From assembly GCF_040802235.1 (NCBI RefSeq), contig NC_133156.1:24261343-24325342 (forward strand): a DNA stretch of 64,000 nt, read 5' to 3'. The notes below the pieces were generated by a model. It was not told the DNA's origin and did no database searches. It saw nothing but the letters and a program-made list of their open reading frames with translations. This document shows positions 36,078-47,824 of this stretch, piece after piece (positions within the stretch are counted from its first letter, which is position 1; the number at the start of each line of letters is the position of its first letter). The position numbers and the translations under genes are program-made. This stretch comes from Manis javanica. Its lineage: Eukaryota; Chordata; Mammalia; Pholidota; Manidae.

Positions 36078-36147
36078 CTTGAGAAGCCACTTCCTGCTCA
36101 CCCCCTTGTCTTCGTCAGTTACAGTCTTGTACTTTCTGGAGCCCTTC
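36078..36147 (-). pseudogene. RGL4: RGL4 relic, short CDC25 exon
   Basis: A 70-bp exon with acceptor CTCAG and donor GTAAGTA encodes a 23-residue lysine-rich stretch ending V-S-R-K-W-L-L-K. It fits the family segment with K-K-D-x-A-V-x-R-D-L-L-I-K. It is open in the expected frame. Confidence 0.6.
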
Positions 36148-36939
36148 CTGAGGAGAGGGGAAAGGAAGAGGAAAGGAGGCAATAAGGTAGCGGGTCAGGG
36201 GGGCAGATCCCTTTTACTATGAACCCAGAAGATCCAACAGCCTGGACGAGGCTTTCCACCAGGGCCCTGTGGCTTGGGGTCTCCGTGGCCTGGGGAGGGG
36301 GCTGCATGTTGTCACTTAGGGCCTCTGTTCCCATTTCTCCCAAGTGGATCTGCTTTGGCCTCTGAGACCTAGTGCTGCAGAATGCTGTTATCTCCAGTGT
36401 GATTCAACCCAAATCTGACATTTAAGGAACCTGATTCCTGCAGAGGAACTGCTGGTCTCATCCCAGGGGGGCTCAAAGAGCCTGCCATCCAGGTCATTCC
36501 CTGTCCTCAGCCTCTGCCACCTCCCAGGATGTCCCAGCTGACTGTGGGGACACTGCCAGTTCTGAGGTGGGTGTCCTGGTCCATTTGGGTGCCCTCCAGG
36601 GGACAGACCTAGCCCCCAGGAATCTTCTATCCAGATGATTTTAAGCTAAGTGATGGAAGGGCTCTGCAGAGTTGAGAGTGGGACCTGCTTTGCTGCTTCT
36701 GTCTCCTCCATGGATGTCTGTCCTTAAGGAGACAGACACCCAGGGAGCCCAGCACACTTGGGCCCTGGTGAGCAGTGCTCCTGGGAGGAGGATTGTACCT
36801 CAACCCAAGGAATGAGCCAGGTAGTGAGCATTCCACCCATGGGACCTGCAGGTCCAGGTGAGCATGCCCCTGGCAGGAGGGGCCCAGGGACTGTGCATGG
36901 TCAGACCCCAGGCATCAGTACTGAGAGCTGGGAAAAGAT

Positions 36940-37197
36940 AGGGGCAGACCCCAAGATGCACTTGTGGGCCCTTCCACAGGACACCTTGGCCACCCAGATT
37001 CAGACTCCACTACCCTGGCCCTGTCCTAGGTCATCATCTAGGTATCTCTAAAGCAAGTGTTGGTGATGCAGTCAGCTACAGTGTCAGTCTGTGACAATGG
37101 TGTAGATGGCAGGTGCCAGGTGCTCACTGTCCCCCTTATGTGGCTGGTACCAGATGGAGGCCAGGCAGCTGTAGGTCTCCACTTCCATGAACAGCTC
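36940..37197 (-). pseudogene. RGL4: RGL4 relic, CDC25 core exon, frameshifted
   Basis: After acceptor CCCCAG the frame gives Q-E-L-F-M-E-V...C-L-A-S-I-W-Y-Q and S-E-H-L-A-P, the catalytic-core opening of RalGDS-family GEFs (E-L-F, C-L-G-x-I-W, E-H-x-A-P-T). It stops at T-D-stop. One base out of frame the match resumes as V-A-D-C-I-T-N-T-C-F-R-D and then, after two stops, D-R-A-R-V-V-E. A small indel near 37,080 and several nonsense changes show the gene is dead. Confidence 0.75.
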
Positions 37198-37984
37198 CTG
37201 GGGAGGACAGGGAGTGTCACCTGGCCCTGCCACAGCCCAGCTCTGTCCATGGTCCCCACAGTCCCCGGCAGGGTCACTGTTTAGAGCTAGAGCTCAGGAA
37301 GCTGAGGATGTGGTTAAGCCTTGTGCGAATCAAAGGTTTCGTACCCATTCACTGAGGCACCCAATACAGGATGCACAGGACCTGGTATTGGTGGTGAAGG
37401 GAGCAAGGCATTTGCTCCCAGTCACCCTCACCTTCTCTTGCAGAAGAAGGTGGCTCACCTTGGCTATCCTGGGCATCTGACACCCATCTGCCATCCCTTG
37501 GGTTCTGCTCTAAATTCAGATGAAGATTACCCAAAGGGAACTACAACCAGGGCTTTTGTCTGCTTGTCTCCCATGGAGTCAGGTACAAAGCAGAGCCCTA
37601 ATTGCTAAGACTATGGAGGCCTCCTGGTTAAATGGAAGAAGGACCTAAGGCTCTGGCTCCCTTCCCAGCACCCCTAGCCAGGCTCCACCTGCCTTCCCTC
37701 TGGTCCTCAGACCTTCCTTATTGGTCTGCAAGGCCACCTGTGCAGCAGGTCCCATGCCAGCCCTTCTGTCCCTGTGTGGACAGTGAAGGCTTGGGGGTTA
37801 AAAGTTCCTAGGTCACATGGTGAGAAAGATGGGAAGCTGGGACTTGAGCCCAGATCACAAGAATTCACATCAGGGAAGGGCAGGTCTGGGACAGCATATG
37901 ACACAGAGAAGGCCTGCCACCCACTGGGGAGGAAACACCAGGATGGTGGGCTCCTCCTCCCTTGGCAGGTCCTGGGTGGTCACA

Positions 37985-38205
37985 CACAGGGGCTAGCGGG
38001 CTCTGAGGGCAGCTCCGGCTCTGCCGTGATTAGTGAGGCTGAGGCTGCTGCTGGGCTTTCCTCCAGCTCTGCAGGGGCTGACACAGATGACACCGGCCCC
38101 AGATTCAGCACAGGGAGCACAGGGAGTGCCAGAGCTGGCTCAAAAGAGCCGGCCCTTCCTGTGTCTCTGGGGCCAGGTGGGGCTGCTCATGTGGTTCTGG
38201 AGCAG
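37985..38205 (-). pseudogene. RGL4: RGL4 relic, proline/alanine-rich linker exon
   Basis: Open frame G-P-R-D-T-G-R-A-G-S-F-E-P-A-L-A-L...L-G-P-V...E-L-E-E-S-P-A-A-A. This low-complexity linker corresponds to the P/A-rich section ahead of the CDC25 domain. A TGA lies just upstream in the same frame, so the exon start is uncertain. Confidence 0.55.
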
Positions 38206-38317
38206 GACACAGAGAAGGGGTCACTCACGTAACTCATTCCCCATGACTTCCCAGTGACTGGAGAGACCTCACTGCCTTTTAGGGAACCCCAGAGAGTCTC
38301 CTGGCTGCAGCCCGTAC

Positions 38318-38526
38318 CCTTCCGGTTCTGGCACAGTGGGCCCTCGCTGCTCCAGCTGGACCTGCAGGAGGTGGACCTGGTCCTCCAGGTCTAACCCAGG
38401 AAGGCTGCCCTGCATTAAGGCCAGCTGGAGCTTAAAGCCGGGAACATGCTGGGGCTCCCAGAAATGGTGCACATCCTGTCCCAGCCAGAGGCTCTTGATG
38501 GAAGAGACAGCCACGGGGGAGGCCGT
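38318..38526 (-). pseudogene. RGL4: RGL4 relic, N-proximal exon
   Basis: Open frame with S-S-I-K-S-L-W...H-H-F-W-E-P-Q and F-K-L-Q-L-A-L...L-P-G-L-D-L-E-D-Q...V-P-E-P-E, ending at a donor-like G|GTACGG (38,317). It corresponds to the F-x-I-K-L-A-F...P-G-L-G-L-E-D block upstream of the linker in RGL4. This is the block that points to RGL4 rather than to RALGDS or RGL1-3. Confidence 0.68.
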
Positions 38527-39284
38527 TGGGCAGCAGAGTGAGAGGCCTGGCCTTTCCTGCCATGCTGCTCTCCCACAGCACCCTTGTGTGACCCTGCCTG
38601 TCCATAGGTCAGTCCCTCCCCACTCCTGACCCATGTGTGTCTGTCTTGAGACCCCATCCTTCCCTGTCCTCCTGAATAGGAAGCTCCCAGACCTCAGCTG
38701 ACATATGGAAATTAAAAGATACATGAGATGCTGGTTTTGCTGGTCCCTCCCCCCACACAAACCCCCTTCTGTGCAGATGGATGGCCCTCCTGCGGGACTC
38801 ACTGGCACCTCATCCTGTCCCCTGTAACCTGTAACACAGGTGGCCATAAGGGCATCACATGCAATGTACAGTGCCCAGGCGAGACTGCCTGACTCCGACG
38901 AGGACGCAGGCACGGGGTAGTGTCTGCTTCATTCACGGTGGTGCTGTGTCTCACAAAGAGTCTGCATGTATTGTTGCTGAAGGAAGTCCTACCAGAACCT
39001 TTCTGGAAGCCCCTCTGCCACACTCAGAGATCCCTAATGTGGCCCCAACGAGGACAAGGATCAGGACCAGCTAGATGGAATCTCAAGCCTCCTTTAAAAA
39101 GGCTGCTTTCCATGTGCTTCCCAACTCTGCAAGGCGTCAGGCAAGGGAGGGGTGAGGCAGATGGCTTCTCATAAGAAGAAAGAAGTTAATAGCCTGGAAA
39201 GGCACAGCATGTCCTGCAACCCTTCCTGCAGAGCCAGAAACCAGGTGTACCCCTCCAATGACTCATCCCATTTTCCCTATGAGC
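38527..39284. other. Stretch upstream of the RGL4 relic
   Basis: No first exon could be placed. A frame at 38,913-38,780 (minus) is open but not convincingly related. Confidence 0.35.
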
Positions 39285-39405
39285 ACCCTAGGAGGCTGAT
39301 CATCTGCCACCCCCTTTCAGAGGAGCAAACTGAGGCTCAGAGACATGTGGAGACATCCAAGACACACAGCTGGCCATGGGCAGACCCCAAATTCTGCCCC
39401 CAAGA
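39285..39405 (+). repeat. MIR-like SINE remnant
   Basis: 'cagaggagcaaactgaggctcagagac' and 'gacacacagctggcc' are typical MIR core text. Confidence 0.6.
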
Positions 39406-40421
39406 TCAGGCACAGAGGGGCATCTGCATAAACCTCCTGCCAGGGAGAAGAGGGCAGGTCACCCTGTGGGCAGAGATACTTGGTCCCTGGCACTCACATT
39501 CTCATCCTGTCTTCTGTGACTGGGGTTTTAAACATGACCTCTCTGCCAAGTGTCCAACACCTAACCATCTGCTGTCAACCAGCAAGGTTCCCCCTCCTCC
39601 CCTGCCTTCTGTCACCTCCCCTCCCCACCCTACCCCAACATACACAGGGGGAGAGGCCAGGGGTGGTGGTGCGGCCCGGAGTGATCTCCTCCAGAGGTTA
39701 ACACAGCAAGGACAGGGAGAGAGGAGTTCACAGAGAGAAACTGACACCCAGTCCCACAGCCCAGAGGCCCAGGAGGGCACCAACCATGCTAGGCATCTTC
39801 AGAGCCAGTGCCCTGGGTATGAAGTAGTAAGAACAGCACTTTTTCTCCCAAGGCCCTGCTCCCCAGACACAGAGCCCAAGTCTCATCCTGAGAAAACCAC
39901 CAGGCCTACCCAAACCGTGAAACAGTCCACAAAGAATCTATGGAGCACTCCTCAAAAATTCCAAGGTTATTAAAATCAAAGTTAAGCTTAGAAACCATCA
40001 GTCAAGGGCAGCGTATGGACATGACAAGGAAATGCAAAATATCCTGGATCAAACTGTGGGACAGAAAAGGTAAAACTGAGGAATCTGGGTGAAGGATCTA
40101 CTTTAGATAAAAATGTATCAGTATTGTGACCATACAAGCCTATAATGAAAGAAGGGACCCTCCATATGGGCTACAAGGCAGATCTCTGCAATACCTTCAC
40201 AGTTTTTCTCTAAATGTAAAATAGCTCTAAAGACAAATGTTTACTTTAAAATCCTATATTTTTTCTAAGACCTCTTACTAATTTAGTTCTAATATATTAG
40301 TAGCAATACCACTTTTGCTAATAGATTATAGAAAACAATGTCCTATCATATCAATATATATCTCACACATTTTATGTTAAGGTAACAAAGATATGTGTAC
40401 AATTTTTGGATAATGTCTTAA
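39406..40421. other. Stretch without recognised gene
   Basis: The open frame 39,152-39,973 crosses the MIR remnant and lacks domains. The rest is AT-rich and anonymous. Confidence 0.35.
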
Positions 40422-40740
40422 TATGCCTGGGTGGCTATAACAAAATACAACAGACTGGGTGGCTTAAAGTGGAGGGACTTATTTCTCACAGTTCTGGAGG
40501 CTGAAGGAGTGTCAGCCAGTCCGGCACCTAGTGAGAGCTTTCCACCTGCTTGCATGCAGCTGCCCTCCCCAGATGTTCTGGCCTGGCCTTTCTATGGTGC
40601 CTGTGCACAGCCAGAGGGAAAGCAAGCTCTCCAGCAGCTCCTCTTATAAGGATGCTAATCTTTTGGAACAGAGCCCCACCTTCACAACTTCATTTAATCT
40701 TAATTATTTCCTCACAACCACTGGATTGATTTAGGGCAGG
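40422..40740 (-). repeat. MaLR/MLT1-type LTR
   Basis: 'ggctataacaaaatacaacagactgggtggcttaaa', 'tttctcacagttctggaggctgaag' and 'cttataaggatgctaat' give the reversed text of a MaLR LTR over its full length. Confidence 0.8.
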
Positions 40741-43700
40741 GAGAATACTGGCCTTGGTGTGAAAGTTTGATCAGGAGGTGGCTGAAGCTGTAGTTTGCAC
40801 ATGAACCTGAGCTCCTAAGCAAGTTGCTGCTACCTTTTAAGAGTTCGCTTGCCCTGGGACAGGCAATCTCTCCCCATACCTTTATGGCCCCCAATACCAG
40901 AGCATCAGGAACACAAAAATAAAAAAATACAGTTAGTTTAATAAGCCCTGTGAGGACTAGATACCAAGTAGATGAGTGTGGAATTGATGCAAACACGGAA
41001 CAGATGCAAACACTCGGTTCATCCCATACAGATTACATTATTATATTATTACTGTTTAGCATGACTGTGTACTTGGTTTGCTCTGTAAACATCTGGCAGG
41101 GAAAGATACAGATTGTACAAAATCAGGTGTGTTCAATGAATATAAAACTTTAACAAAATATGTGGATATACCCTCAGAATTTAAAAATAAACCGTAAGAA
41201 AGGGAAAAAAATGAGAAATTGATGAATCACCAGATGAAAGGACTTGGGGGAAATGGGCCTCTAACAAAATAAGGACATGGTAGATATCCTAATGGTACCT
41301 TTGAAATGGAAAGGTTTACAAAATTAGACAAAGTGATTTGAGATTTTGAATTTCTAAAAATTTTAAATTATTTTAAATAATTTATCCAATATTCAAAAAT
41401 CAGCCACTGATTTGGTTCTTGAATATTTGGATGATTCAGATTCTATGGAAATGTTATCTTAAATGATGTTAAGAAAAATGTGCTACTAATAGTAGTTATT
41501 TTCAGAATTACTATTGTGTTTCAATCTTCTAAAAGATATTCATGAATTTTGCTTACTAAAATGTCCGAGTTTGGAAGTCCCCTTAATATACATTTATCTA
41601 AGGAATACTACTCATAGTGGGGTACTAGGAATTAAACATATATATAAAACATTTTTATATAAAATATGTATTATGGAAAATTTCATATAAAATAGACTAT
41701 ATTATAAATATACATATTATACATATTTTTAGATAGCCACTGAGTCCATGAGATATTGTCAAATATGGCAACACTTTCCATTGCAAGCCAGCTATGTTCA
41801 GAATTATATTTTTTAAATTATTACTGATTGGTTTGCTCCCATTAAAGCTGGGAAATTAAAGATAAAAAATTATGGTTTGGATGTAAATAACATTTAGCTT
41901 ACACAATATTGTGAATTTTTGTTCACTACTGTAAATATTTCCAATTATCATTTCAACTGCTTATGCAAGAGCTCACACATGCATGCATGTGTGCACACAC
42001 ACACACAACAAATCATGGGGCTCCAGGGTCTATGAACTATAATGACAGCTGCAGACCCTATCATCATATTTCTGCCTTAATTCTGTGCTGGCCTCTACAG
42101 GAGCCACTGCAAAACTCAACACAGTAGTCTACAAAATGCCCACATATTCATACCACTCTTCTTTCCGCTCAATTCCACTGTCTTTAGGGACCTGTCATCC
42201 TTTCCTAACACCTGATAAATAATTCACTTCCTTCCTAGAGCTAAAAGCAGGTAGGACTGTTGTAGGAATCTGCTGAGCACAAGCCTCGGGTCTATACTGA
42301 AGGATGGGAGAAGGTAGTGACAGCTCTGTGCTGTCATTCAACACTTCCCCTGAGCACCTATGATGGATCCAGCCCAGAAGCCAGAAAAAGGCACTCACCA
42401 TTAGACCAGCAGATTCTGGCAGGGGGCAGTGGCAGGAAAGACTTGGAGTGTGGTCTCTACTCTTTACCAGGTGAGGAAACCGAGGCCAGGATGAGCAGGT
42501 ACCAGGGCTCAGGGTCACAGACTCCCAGCCTCAAGTATATGTCACTGGGCCAGCAGGCATGGCCACCTCCAGCACAGGAGTCCCCACATGCCCATAATAT
42601 AGATGAGAACCTCTGTCTCTCTGAGAGGAGGCATGGAGCTCCCCAATCCCACCCTGATTTCCTTCCTAATCATGACATTGATCTGAGCCAAAGAGGATCC
42701 CTTTCAAGAAGATGGAATTGAAGGCTTCCAGCATATGCCAAGTCAGAGGTGGCACTCCTCTCTAGGGACATGTGGCAGAGAGGTGGGATAAAGGGATTTC
42801 AGGAGTCTGTTTTCAGATCAGCCCCTCTCCATCCCCCAGCAAAGAAAGGGAAAAGCCACCACCATGACCACCCAGTCTGACACACAGGGGCCCACAGAGA
42901 ACTAAATTCCTGGAGTCAGCACAGCTTAACAGCTGCAGTGTGATCTCCACTGCCTCAGCTCCACAAGGGACTCAGCCCGTGCCTCTCAGTTTGGAGAAAC
43001 CCTTGCCAGGGAAGAAGGGACTGGACCAAAAAGTCTCTCAATCACCACATTTCTGCGGCAATGGGAGCTCCACTTCCAGAGACCTCACTTCCTGTCTGTC
43101 TTACTGTTTTGGATGTAGGATGATAATTCTGCATTTAGGGGAAATTTTTCCAAATCTTGAAATTTAACAAGCAGACTGCTGGCTGCTCTGATAACATTGA
43201 AAAACAAAAGGATTTTCTAAGTAACCTTTCCCATTTTCCAAATAACAAACTAATGTAATCCATTCTCCGCTGCCTCTGGTGACCAAGATGAGAACTAGTT
43301 TGAAGTCATTGGTAATTTTTGACTTTTAAATTCAAGTGCTGTAGTTTTGAGGACACTTTCTTCATTCACAGCTCCTCAGCTGCTGCTGTACAGGAGCCAG
43401 ACCCACGCGGCTCTGTCCCACACCCATGGCCATGTTCCTGGAAGGGCAGGTGAGGCCAGTGTTCCCTTCCTAACCTGGGGCCTCTGGGGCTCCTGCATTC
43501 TCTCCACTTCACCATTTCCCTTCTCTGGGCAAAATCTGCACAACTTCCTCTTCATGAAGTGCCCCAGTCCCCTGGCTCTCTCCAGAAGCCCCTTCCAGAC
43601 TTCTCTCCCTCCAAGTTTTCCCCAGGACACTACCAGGCAGGGGGCTCATGGGGCCCTCCCTCCTGCTGGCCCAGAAGCACCGTCCCTCATGTCTTTCTGG

Positions 43701-44079
43701 CACAAATGACAAGGGACAGAGTGCCCTCCTACAGGAAAGGACTAAGTGGGTAGACAGACCTCTCTAGAGAGAGCAGGACAGACACCCATTTGCTAAAGCC
43801 CAATTACACCACCCTAGTAAAAGGTGAGTTTCTCCAGGGACGCATTTAGAACCATACATGTAGAAAATGTTCCTTAGCCATGTGAGATACATTTGCCCAC
43901 GACAACGCAAGGGAATCTCAGGAGCAGGGGGGGCTCTCAGAGTCCAACAGGACCCCGCATTTCCCCAATGAGGCCCCACCCCAGCCAGGTACACCCACCC
44001 TTTTGTTCAATGAGGTTTGTCCAGGAGTATGTGGGAAGGGGCTGGCTCATATGCAGGGCCTGGGTGAGCGCCAAAGGCT
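40741..44079. other. Intergenic stretch
   Basis: AT-rich to about 42 kb with a short CA-rich run at 41,985-42,007, then moderately GC-rich. 42,470-42,530 has a MIR-like 'gtgaggaaaccgaggccagg'. No exon was recognised. Confidence 0.35.
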
Positions 44080-45420
44080 GTGGGCGCGCACGGGCGCTCC
44101 TTCCCAGTGGCCCCACTTCCTGAGTGGAGGAGATTCTCTGCCAGTGAGGAGGGGCAGGGGCCTGTCATTTCTAAGCAAAAACACACCTTGGCCTACTCGC
44201 CGGCGGCATCTGCACAAGTGGCCCTGGCAAGCTGGACCCAACTCGGCACTGTCCAGGCCCAGTGGGGGCCGCTCCTCTCATCAGGGGGCACCCAGCCGCC
44301 ACCATCTGATTCATTCCCACCCCAGTCTGCCCATACCTTCCTGCTTTCCGAGTTCGCGGGCAGGTGCAGAACCTTGGCGTGCCCTGCCCGCGCCATGGCT
44401 CCATCCGTCCAGCGCACCCGCGCAGCTCGCCGTCTGGTGGCCCCACCACCATCGGGCTCAGACCCCCCATCACAGGCCACGCAGCGCGGAGTGGGGCGCC
44501 GAACCGGACGCGCGCCCCCAGGGCGCCTGAGGAGAGTAGGACCCCAGTCTGGGCGCCCGCCCGAGGATCTGGGGGTGGGACTGGGGGTGGCGGCCGGGCG
44601 GCCAGGCGGGGGATGGGCACTGGGGCCGGCGAAGCCGCGAAGGACGCAAGCTGGGACCAGAGGGTCGCTGGATCAGTACAGCATCTCGCCTCACCTGTAC
44701 AGTTGGGGTCCCACTGCCTAGTCGCGCGTCGCCCTCTGACGAGGAGCTACCTCTGACGAGGAGCTACCAAGCGGCCCTGAAGGTTGCGGCCCGAGCTCCT
44801 TGGGCCGGCGGCCCGACGGGTGCTGGGGGCCGTTGGGGGCCGTACTGGGGCTCAGAGCCCGGCCGGCGGCGACGAACGGGCTCCGCAGCGGGTCGCAGAG
44901 GGCGCGGCCCCGACCAGAGCTGCTGCCATTGCTGGCGCGCGCTCCTAAGGGCCACTGGGTGAGGGGAGTGGCGGGTGAGGGGAGTCAGAGTTCCCATGGC
45001 AACAGGCCTGTTGGCGGCTCGCGGCACACCCGCGGAGCGGGAAAACTGGATGGGATGCCACCTGGGTCCTCCGTCCCCGTCCCGGCCGCGCCCACCCTGG
45101 GACTGCGGAGGGTAACAGGGAGGCGCCAGCTGCGCCTGCGCCTTCCCGCTCCCCGTTCGCTGTCTCGCTGGATCCCCCATGCGGAGCGGCGAACTTGGAA
45201 AGTGTATGTTCCTGTGTCCTGCGCACCGTCGAAACTGCTTCGTCCAAGGCGTGCAGCCTCTGTGGCCCCTACAAGGACCAGCTCGGGGACACCTCCGCCA
45301 CTCCCCTGCCGCCCCAGGCCCAGCCCTGGACAAGTGCTTACCTCGGGGGAGGTGCCTCTGTCTGAGGGAGTCTGACCCAGAAACTGGGGTTTTAAGAGAG
45401 CCCGTGCACTCCTTAGCCTG
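44080..45420. promoter_or_regulatory. CpG island
   Basis: Dense undepleted CpG (runs such as 'gggcgcgcacgggcgctcc', 'ggcccgcgccatgg', 'ccggccggcggcgacg') stands out from CpG-poor surroundings. It is the sort of region that holds a housekeeping-type promoter. Open frames exist on both strands (44,080-44,721 and 44,364-44,756 plus; 44,764-45,492 minus), but none has a recognisable domain and GC richness alone explains them. No TATA box was seen. A downstream gene, if any, was not identified. Confidence 0.65.
44734..44767. repeat. 17-bp tandem duplication
   Basis: CTCTGACGAGGAGCTAC occurs twice in immediate succession inside the CpG island. Confidence 0.95.
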
Positions 45421-45877
45421 CACCACCACCCCCCGCACTGCCCTGTGCGCAATGGAAATCTCAGTACATTGTTTCTGGATGGAAATAATCATTCCTTCCG
45501 TGGGTTCTCATACTGAATGAAGGATGACATTCCCTTTGGTATGCTATTATCGGTATAACAGGAAATTTTGAGTGGTAGTTCTTTATAGTTTTTTATAGCC
45601 AGAAACATGATATGGAAAAGAGGGTCAGTAGAGGTTTTGCTGCCAGGGTTGAACAGTGTAGGGAAAGCACAAAATGACCAGATGCCTGTGAATGTGGGCC
45701 TGGTGCTATCCAGGGAGAACCTGGGTTACCAAAGAAAGGGTAACTGGGCTGCGAGACCATCAAGGGCAATCCAGAGGGCTCTGCTGGAGACACGGTGGCC
45801 TTGGACCTCAGGCAAGGACTTGAAATGCATGAGCTCTGTGCTGTGATTAAGGCAGATCTTTAAAACTAAAGCCTGGG
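45421..45877. other. Stretch without recognised gene
   Basis: No feature was recognised. It ends in CTGGG, the left target duplication of the provirus that follows. Confidence 0.35.
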
Positions 45878-46200
45878 TGTAAGTCCCGGGAGAAGAAATC
45901 CCGAGGCAAAATACCTCTAAAAACCGAAATCAGTCAAAGGGAGAAATAAAGTTTAAAATCTGCTTATTGCTCACAAGGTGCAGTCCTGCCCTGTCTCTCT
46001 TTCCTGCTCCAGCAGCAGCAAAACCGACCCTTCCCTCACTTCTCAAGTACCCATTGATATGGAGATGAACTTCTCTCCACACCTGAGGAATGATGCAAAT
46101 GCACTAAAGCCACACTTCTTTCCACGCCTGAATGCCTATTGATAAACAGATGTACTAAAGCCCGGCAAGATATTCTGGAAATGTTACAATTTTACCCACA
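45878..46200 (-). mobile_element. 3' LTR of the minus-strand provirus
   Basis: Reversed it starts TGTGGGTAAAATTG and ends GGGACTTACA. It contains AATAAGCAGATT in place of a clean poly(A) signal. Confidence 0.82.
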
Positions 46201-46544
46201 GGCCACCCCTCCAGAAATCTCGCCTTACAGTTTACTCCCTACCCCTCTTTGACCAAACTAATGACATACAATAGCAACAGCAATAATATCATGATAATCC
46301 TCAAGCCAGAGGATTCAGCATGTGCAGATTAAGTAAACGCACTTTACAGCACAATCTCTCACTAAGCACAAAATGTTTCTACACTTGTTTACTCATTCCT
46401 AACAACCATGCTAGATTACTCACAAAACTTTCACCAAACATTAGACAAAGTCAAGCCTCTCTTTAAGAATTTTTTTACAACAACAGCAACACAATCATGA
46501 TAATTCTCAAGCCAGAGGATTCAGCTAGGTTCAAAGTCCCAAGC

Positions 46545-47240
46545 AGATTAAGTTGAAAGCTGGTCCACTCCAGCCATCATGTGGCAGCTGCAGCCAAAGG
46601 GCACATCCAGGACACAAGGACTGTAGAAGCAAATAACCGTGACAGTGGGAACCACTTTGCTGTTATTCCAGGAATACACAATAGGCGAGCTTCCAGGACT
46701 TTTCCCCAAGGTGCCAGAAGAGCCAGCCATCACCGGTCCATGTGTCGAAATGTCCAGGGCCACATCCATTTTATTCCTAATGACTGCACCCATCCTTTCA
46801 ATGCATGTCCAATAAAGTGGGTGCCTTGATCGCTCTCAATCACCAGCAATGGACCATAGGCTGCAAAGAGATGCTCTAGGTCCCTCTTGGTGGTTTGCTG
46901 ATCTGCACAACGTGCAGGGCGCTGATGGTAGCCATTGGGCCACATCAGAGGCAGGCTTTCCTTCTAGCCAGCACACCTGGGCCAATGCATCAGCTTCATT
47001 ATTCCCTGGGGATGCCAAAGGCAAATGGCCAGTCACATGATATACGGTAGGTGTCTGTGCCATGCCACTCCATGGCCTTTGGGTCCAATCTCTCATCCAC
47101 CCCACGGTGGGATAAGTGGTTATTACCTTGGTCGGAGCTTTTCCGGGGATGGCCTCCGTAGCCAGCAAGGAATGGTACACAGCAGCCAGTTGCTTCTCTA
47201 TTAAGATGTACCAGACCTCTGCTCCTTTCCATAGTTGTGG
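46545..47240 (-). pseudogene. ERV pol (RNase H, integrase) and env remnants
   Basis: Reading leftwards on the minus strand, 47,240-47,040 has an RNase H-like end (a Q-L-A-A-V-Y-H block and a later V-T-G-H-L-P segment with N-N-E-A-D). Then comes an integrase zinc-finger-like and core region. The frame 46,945-46,730 carries the core's second catalytic Asp context (E-S-D-Q-G-T-H-F). The frame then shifts, and 46,793-46,545 is probably early env or a rearranged tail. Stops and frameshifts occur throughout, and no domain is complete. The style is ERV1/gammaretrovirus-like. Pol normally spans over 3 kb, so large internal deletions have happened. Confidence 0.7.
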
Positions 47241-47461
47241 CCAAGCTCCATCTGGCAGAAGAAGTAGCAGCAGTGGCAGAAGCAGTAACCTTAGGCTTGA
47301 GCCACAGGCCAGGGTTGGCACAGCCAGCAGAGGTGGTGATGCCTCCATGACCACATGAGTGCAGACATGGGTCCCTCAGCATGACGCCACTTCTCCCCAT
47401 CATTTCTTGGGGCGGCCCTCCCAAAGGTTACACCCATTATGACAGATTTTGGGTTCAGCAG

Positions 47462-47480
47462 AATCCTGCTGACTGTGCCA
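47462..47480 (-). other. Primer-binding site, tRNA-Ser-like
   Basis: Two bases inside the 5' LTR the minus strand reads TGGCACAGTCAGCAGGATT. This equals the complement of a tRNA-Ser 3' end at all but three positions, two of them CpG-to-CpA changes expected from methylation decay. Confidence 0.6.
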
Positions 47481-47482
47481 GA

Positions 47483-47819
47483 TGTAAGCCCAAGGAGCAA
47501 AATACCTCTAAAAACTGAAATCAGTCAAAGGGAGAAATAAAGTTTAAAATCTGTTTATTGCTCGCAAGCTGCAGTCCGGGCCAACTCTCTCTCCTGCTCC
47601 AGCAGAAGCGAAACCTGCCCTCCCCTCACCTCTCAGGCACAGATAAGCCCTCCTTGCCCAGGTAATTATCCATTGATATGGAGATGAAGTTCTCTCCACC
47701 CCTGAGGAATGATGCAAATGCACTAAAGCCACACTTCTTTCCAGGCCTGAATGCCTATTGATATGCAGATGTACTAAAGCCAGGTGAGACATTATGGAAA
47801 TGTTACAGTTTTTCCCACA
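47483..47819 (-). mobile_element. 5' LTR of the minus-strand provirus
   Basis: Reversed: TGTGGGAAAAACTG ... GGGCTTACA. It differs from its partner by many substitutions and several indels, so the insertion is old. Confidence 0.82.
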
Positions 47820-47824
47820 CTGGG

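Larger units (their letters stand above)
33640..38526 (-). pseudogene. RGL4: RGL4 (Ral GEF-like) multi-exon pseudogene
   Basis: RGL4 (Rgr-like) is a RalGDS-family exchange factor whose CDC25-type domain loads GTP onto Ral. Six blocks on the minus strand follow the protein's order from right to left: 38,526-38,318; 38,205-37,985; 37,197-~36,940; 36,147-36,078; 34,795-34,721; 33,777-33,640. Several have proper AG acceptors and GT donors, so this is an unprocessed gene relic with introns, not a retrocopy. Lesions include a frameshift near 37,080, in-frame stops just after it and a TGA at 33,771-33,769. The exon carrying the start of the CDC25 domain and the N-terminal exon were not found. Identification is by recall of family sequence. 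Whether a second, working RGL4 exists elsewhere in this genome cannot be told. Confidence 0.75.
45878..47819 (-). mobile_element. Deleted ERV1-type provirus with CTGGG target duplication
   Basis: Two LTRs in reverse orientation (45,878-46,200 and 47,483-47,819) enclose only 1.28 kb of internal sequence. CTGGG flanks the whole unit (45,873-45,877 and 47,820-47,824), showing a single integration. In the element's direction: a tRNA-Ser-like primer site, a short leader, then fragments of RNase H, integrase and probably env. Gag, protease and most of reverse transcriptase are gone. Its LTR family recurs at 19,018/27,687, 48,106 and 55,436. Confidence 0.88.

Noticed and set aside
39152..39973. 273-codon plus-strand open frame
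   Set aside because: It crosses a MIR remnant and has no recognisable domain; composition explains its length.
44080..45492. Long open frames in the CpG island on both strands
   Set aside because: GC richness makes stops rare; no motif, no clear splice partner and no strand preference.
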